Assembly (NCBI GenBank): GCA_000421045.1
Contig: ATWC01000003.1
Coordinates: 62,001-126,000 of the forward strand
Reading direction: 5' to 3'
Source of the DNA: Lachnospiraceae bacterium NK4A179
Lineage (GTDB): Bacteria > Bacillota > Clostridia > Lachnospirales > Lachnospiraceae
DNA: 64,000 nucleotides
Shown here in pieces: positions 63,395-64,000 of this stretch (the stretch's first letter is position 1; each line of letters starts with the position of its first letter). The translations under genes were made by a program, and so were the position numbers. Under the pieces are notes generated by a model. That model was given only the letters and a program-made list of their open reading frames with translations. It made no database searches and was not told the origin of the DNA.

Positions 63395-64000
63395 AAGGAA
63401 TACTACTATCAGCCCAAAGATCAACAGATGAGCGGGGTAGTAGAAATAAAAGAAATATTTGAGCTTACTTCCTTTGGTCCCGTTATAAAGTGCTATTGGC
63501 CATATGGCTATAAAGGCGAAGAGTTCCGAAGGCGACGAGATGAGGAGTATCGAGCAGGTTACGAGCATTGCCACGATACGGTTTTTCCTGAAAAGCCATG
63601 CGGCACATATTGCCAGTACTCCTACAAAAGAATAGTCGGTACGAAGGAAAAATGCCGCCACTGAAGCAGCTACCGTGAGCAATATGTATGAGACCCATCG
63701 TAAGGCGGGTTTTTCTGTTTTTTTATCCACTTCCTTCATAATGGCTATGGCGGCTACGGAAAGAGCCAGTGTAAAAAAGACATTCTGATCCTTTGGGAAA
63801 AAGAATGAATCATTATTTGCCATATCAAAAGGTATCTCTGAGATCAGGGCAAAGACAGACAGTCTTGCCAGATATTTCCAGATGTTCCTGGTGTAGCGGC
63901 AGCCTTCCGTAATGAGAAAGATATAAATGGGAAAGGCTATGCGCCCGATCAGGCGCATTATAATGTATAAGGATTTGTATTCCGGGTGAATGATAAAATC
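63389..64000 (-). CDS. TraX-like membrane protein, N-terminus beyond window edge
   Basis: Reading leftward the frame is open to the window edge (204 codons including stop), so the first ATG at 63958 is probably internal. About six helices remain. The TraX pattern is present: EYKSLYIIMRLIGRIAFPIYIFLITEG, then ARLSVFALISEIPFDMANN, DQNVFFTLALS and the C-terminal YFFYFYYPAHLLIFG. TraX proteins were named from plasmid pilin acetylation, but chromosomal Firmicutes members have unknown roles. It is convergent with whiA. Confidence 0.85.
   Translation of the reverse strand, partial: DFIIHPEYKSLYIIMRLIGRIAFPIYIFLITEGCRYTRNIWKYLARLSVFALISEIPFDMANNDSFFFPKDQNVFFTLALSVAAIAIMKEVDKKTEKPALRWVSYILLTVAASVAAFFLRTDYSFVGVLAICAAWLFRKNRIVAMLVTCSILLISSPSELFAFIAIWPIALYNGTKGSKLKYFFYFYYPAHLLIFGLIVVFLL

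Overview
The window is a piece of a Firmicutes chromosome. It is most like the family Lachnospiraceae (a Butyrivibrio, Pseudobutyrivibrio or Lachnospira type of organism). Support comes from several gene orders that I associate with this family (parB - DUF4446 - serS; hprK - ROK glucokinase - murB - ... - whiA), a moderately AT-rich composition, strong AGGAGG-type ribosome binding sites, and many secreted proteins with Thr/Glu/Pro-rich linkers. A secreted GH5 endoglucanase and a GH2 beta-mannosidase point to a plant-fibre or gut habitat. I cannot assign a genus from sequence alone. Most genes read rightward. Four blocks read leftward: 14162-14947, 32947-34095, 38906-43780 and the right edge.

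Layout. 1-3971: end of a GtrII-like glucosyltransferase, gyrA, and a divergent MraY-like enzyme. 4038-8610: an envelope cassette (lipoprotein, transglutaminase-like protein, MBOAT O-acyltransferase, AlgX/DHHW-like partner). 8682-12527: parB, DUF4446, serS, GH25 lysozyme. 12528-12976: tRNA-Arg(CCT) followed by a dense field of nested inverted and direct repeats. 12977-19940: DUF3048 lipoprotein, an unknown leftward gene, a GH5 cellulase, a second MBOAT plus SGNH pair, and a Nudix hydrolase. 20014-25620: a MoxR/DUF58/vWA/TPR (Bat-like) operon. 25636-32942: rarA, a DMT transporter, a hybrid histidine kinase, a lipid kinase and an EAL protein. 32947-36378: an ion permease, rubrerythrin, a 232-bp element with 33-bp perfect inverted ends, and a degenerate HD-GYP protein. 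36396-43780: beta-mannosidase facing a three-gene envelope operon (CotH-like, unknown, NAGPA-like). 43948-54675: pgi, a 2-hydroxyacid dehydrogenase, cardiolipin synthase, DUF1846, a glycosyltransferase, ftsH and uvrC. 54697-58390: an SGNH-like protein and a remarkable fusion of a YidC/Oxa1-like domain to a sulfatase/LtaS-like domain. 58450-64000: hprK, glucokinase, murB, an acyltransferase-3 relative, whiA, and the end of a TraX-like gene.

How the genes work together. Core replication, translation and cell-division genes alternate with envelope-building cassettes. Three times a single-pass SGNH/AlgX-like extracellular protein sits next to a polytopic membrane partner: twice an MBOAT acyltransferase, and once the YidC-sulfatase fusion. 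I infer that all three decorate surface polymers. The fusion pair is the best candidate for an undescribed system. The two MITE-like or palindromic intergenic elements and a 36-nt 5'-UTR hairpin, shared almost exactly by two unrelated operons, are the main non-coding surprises.
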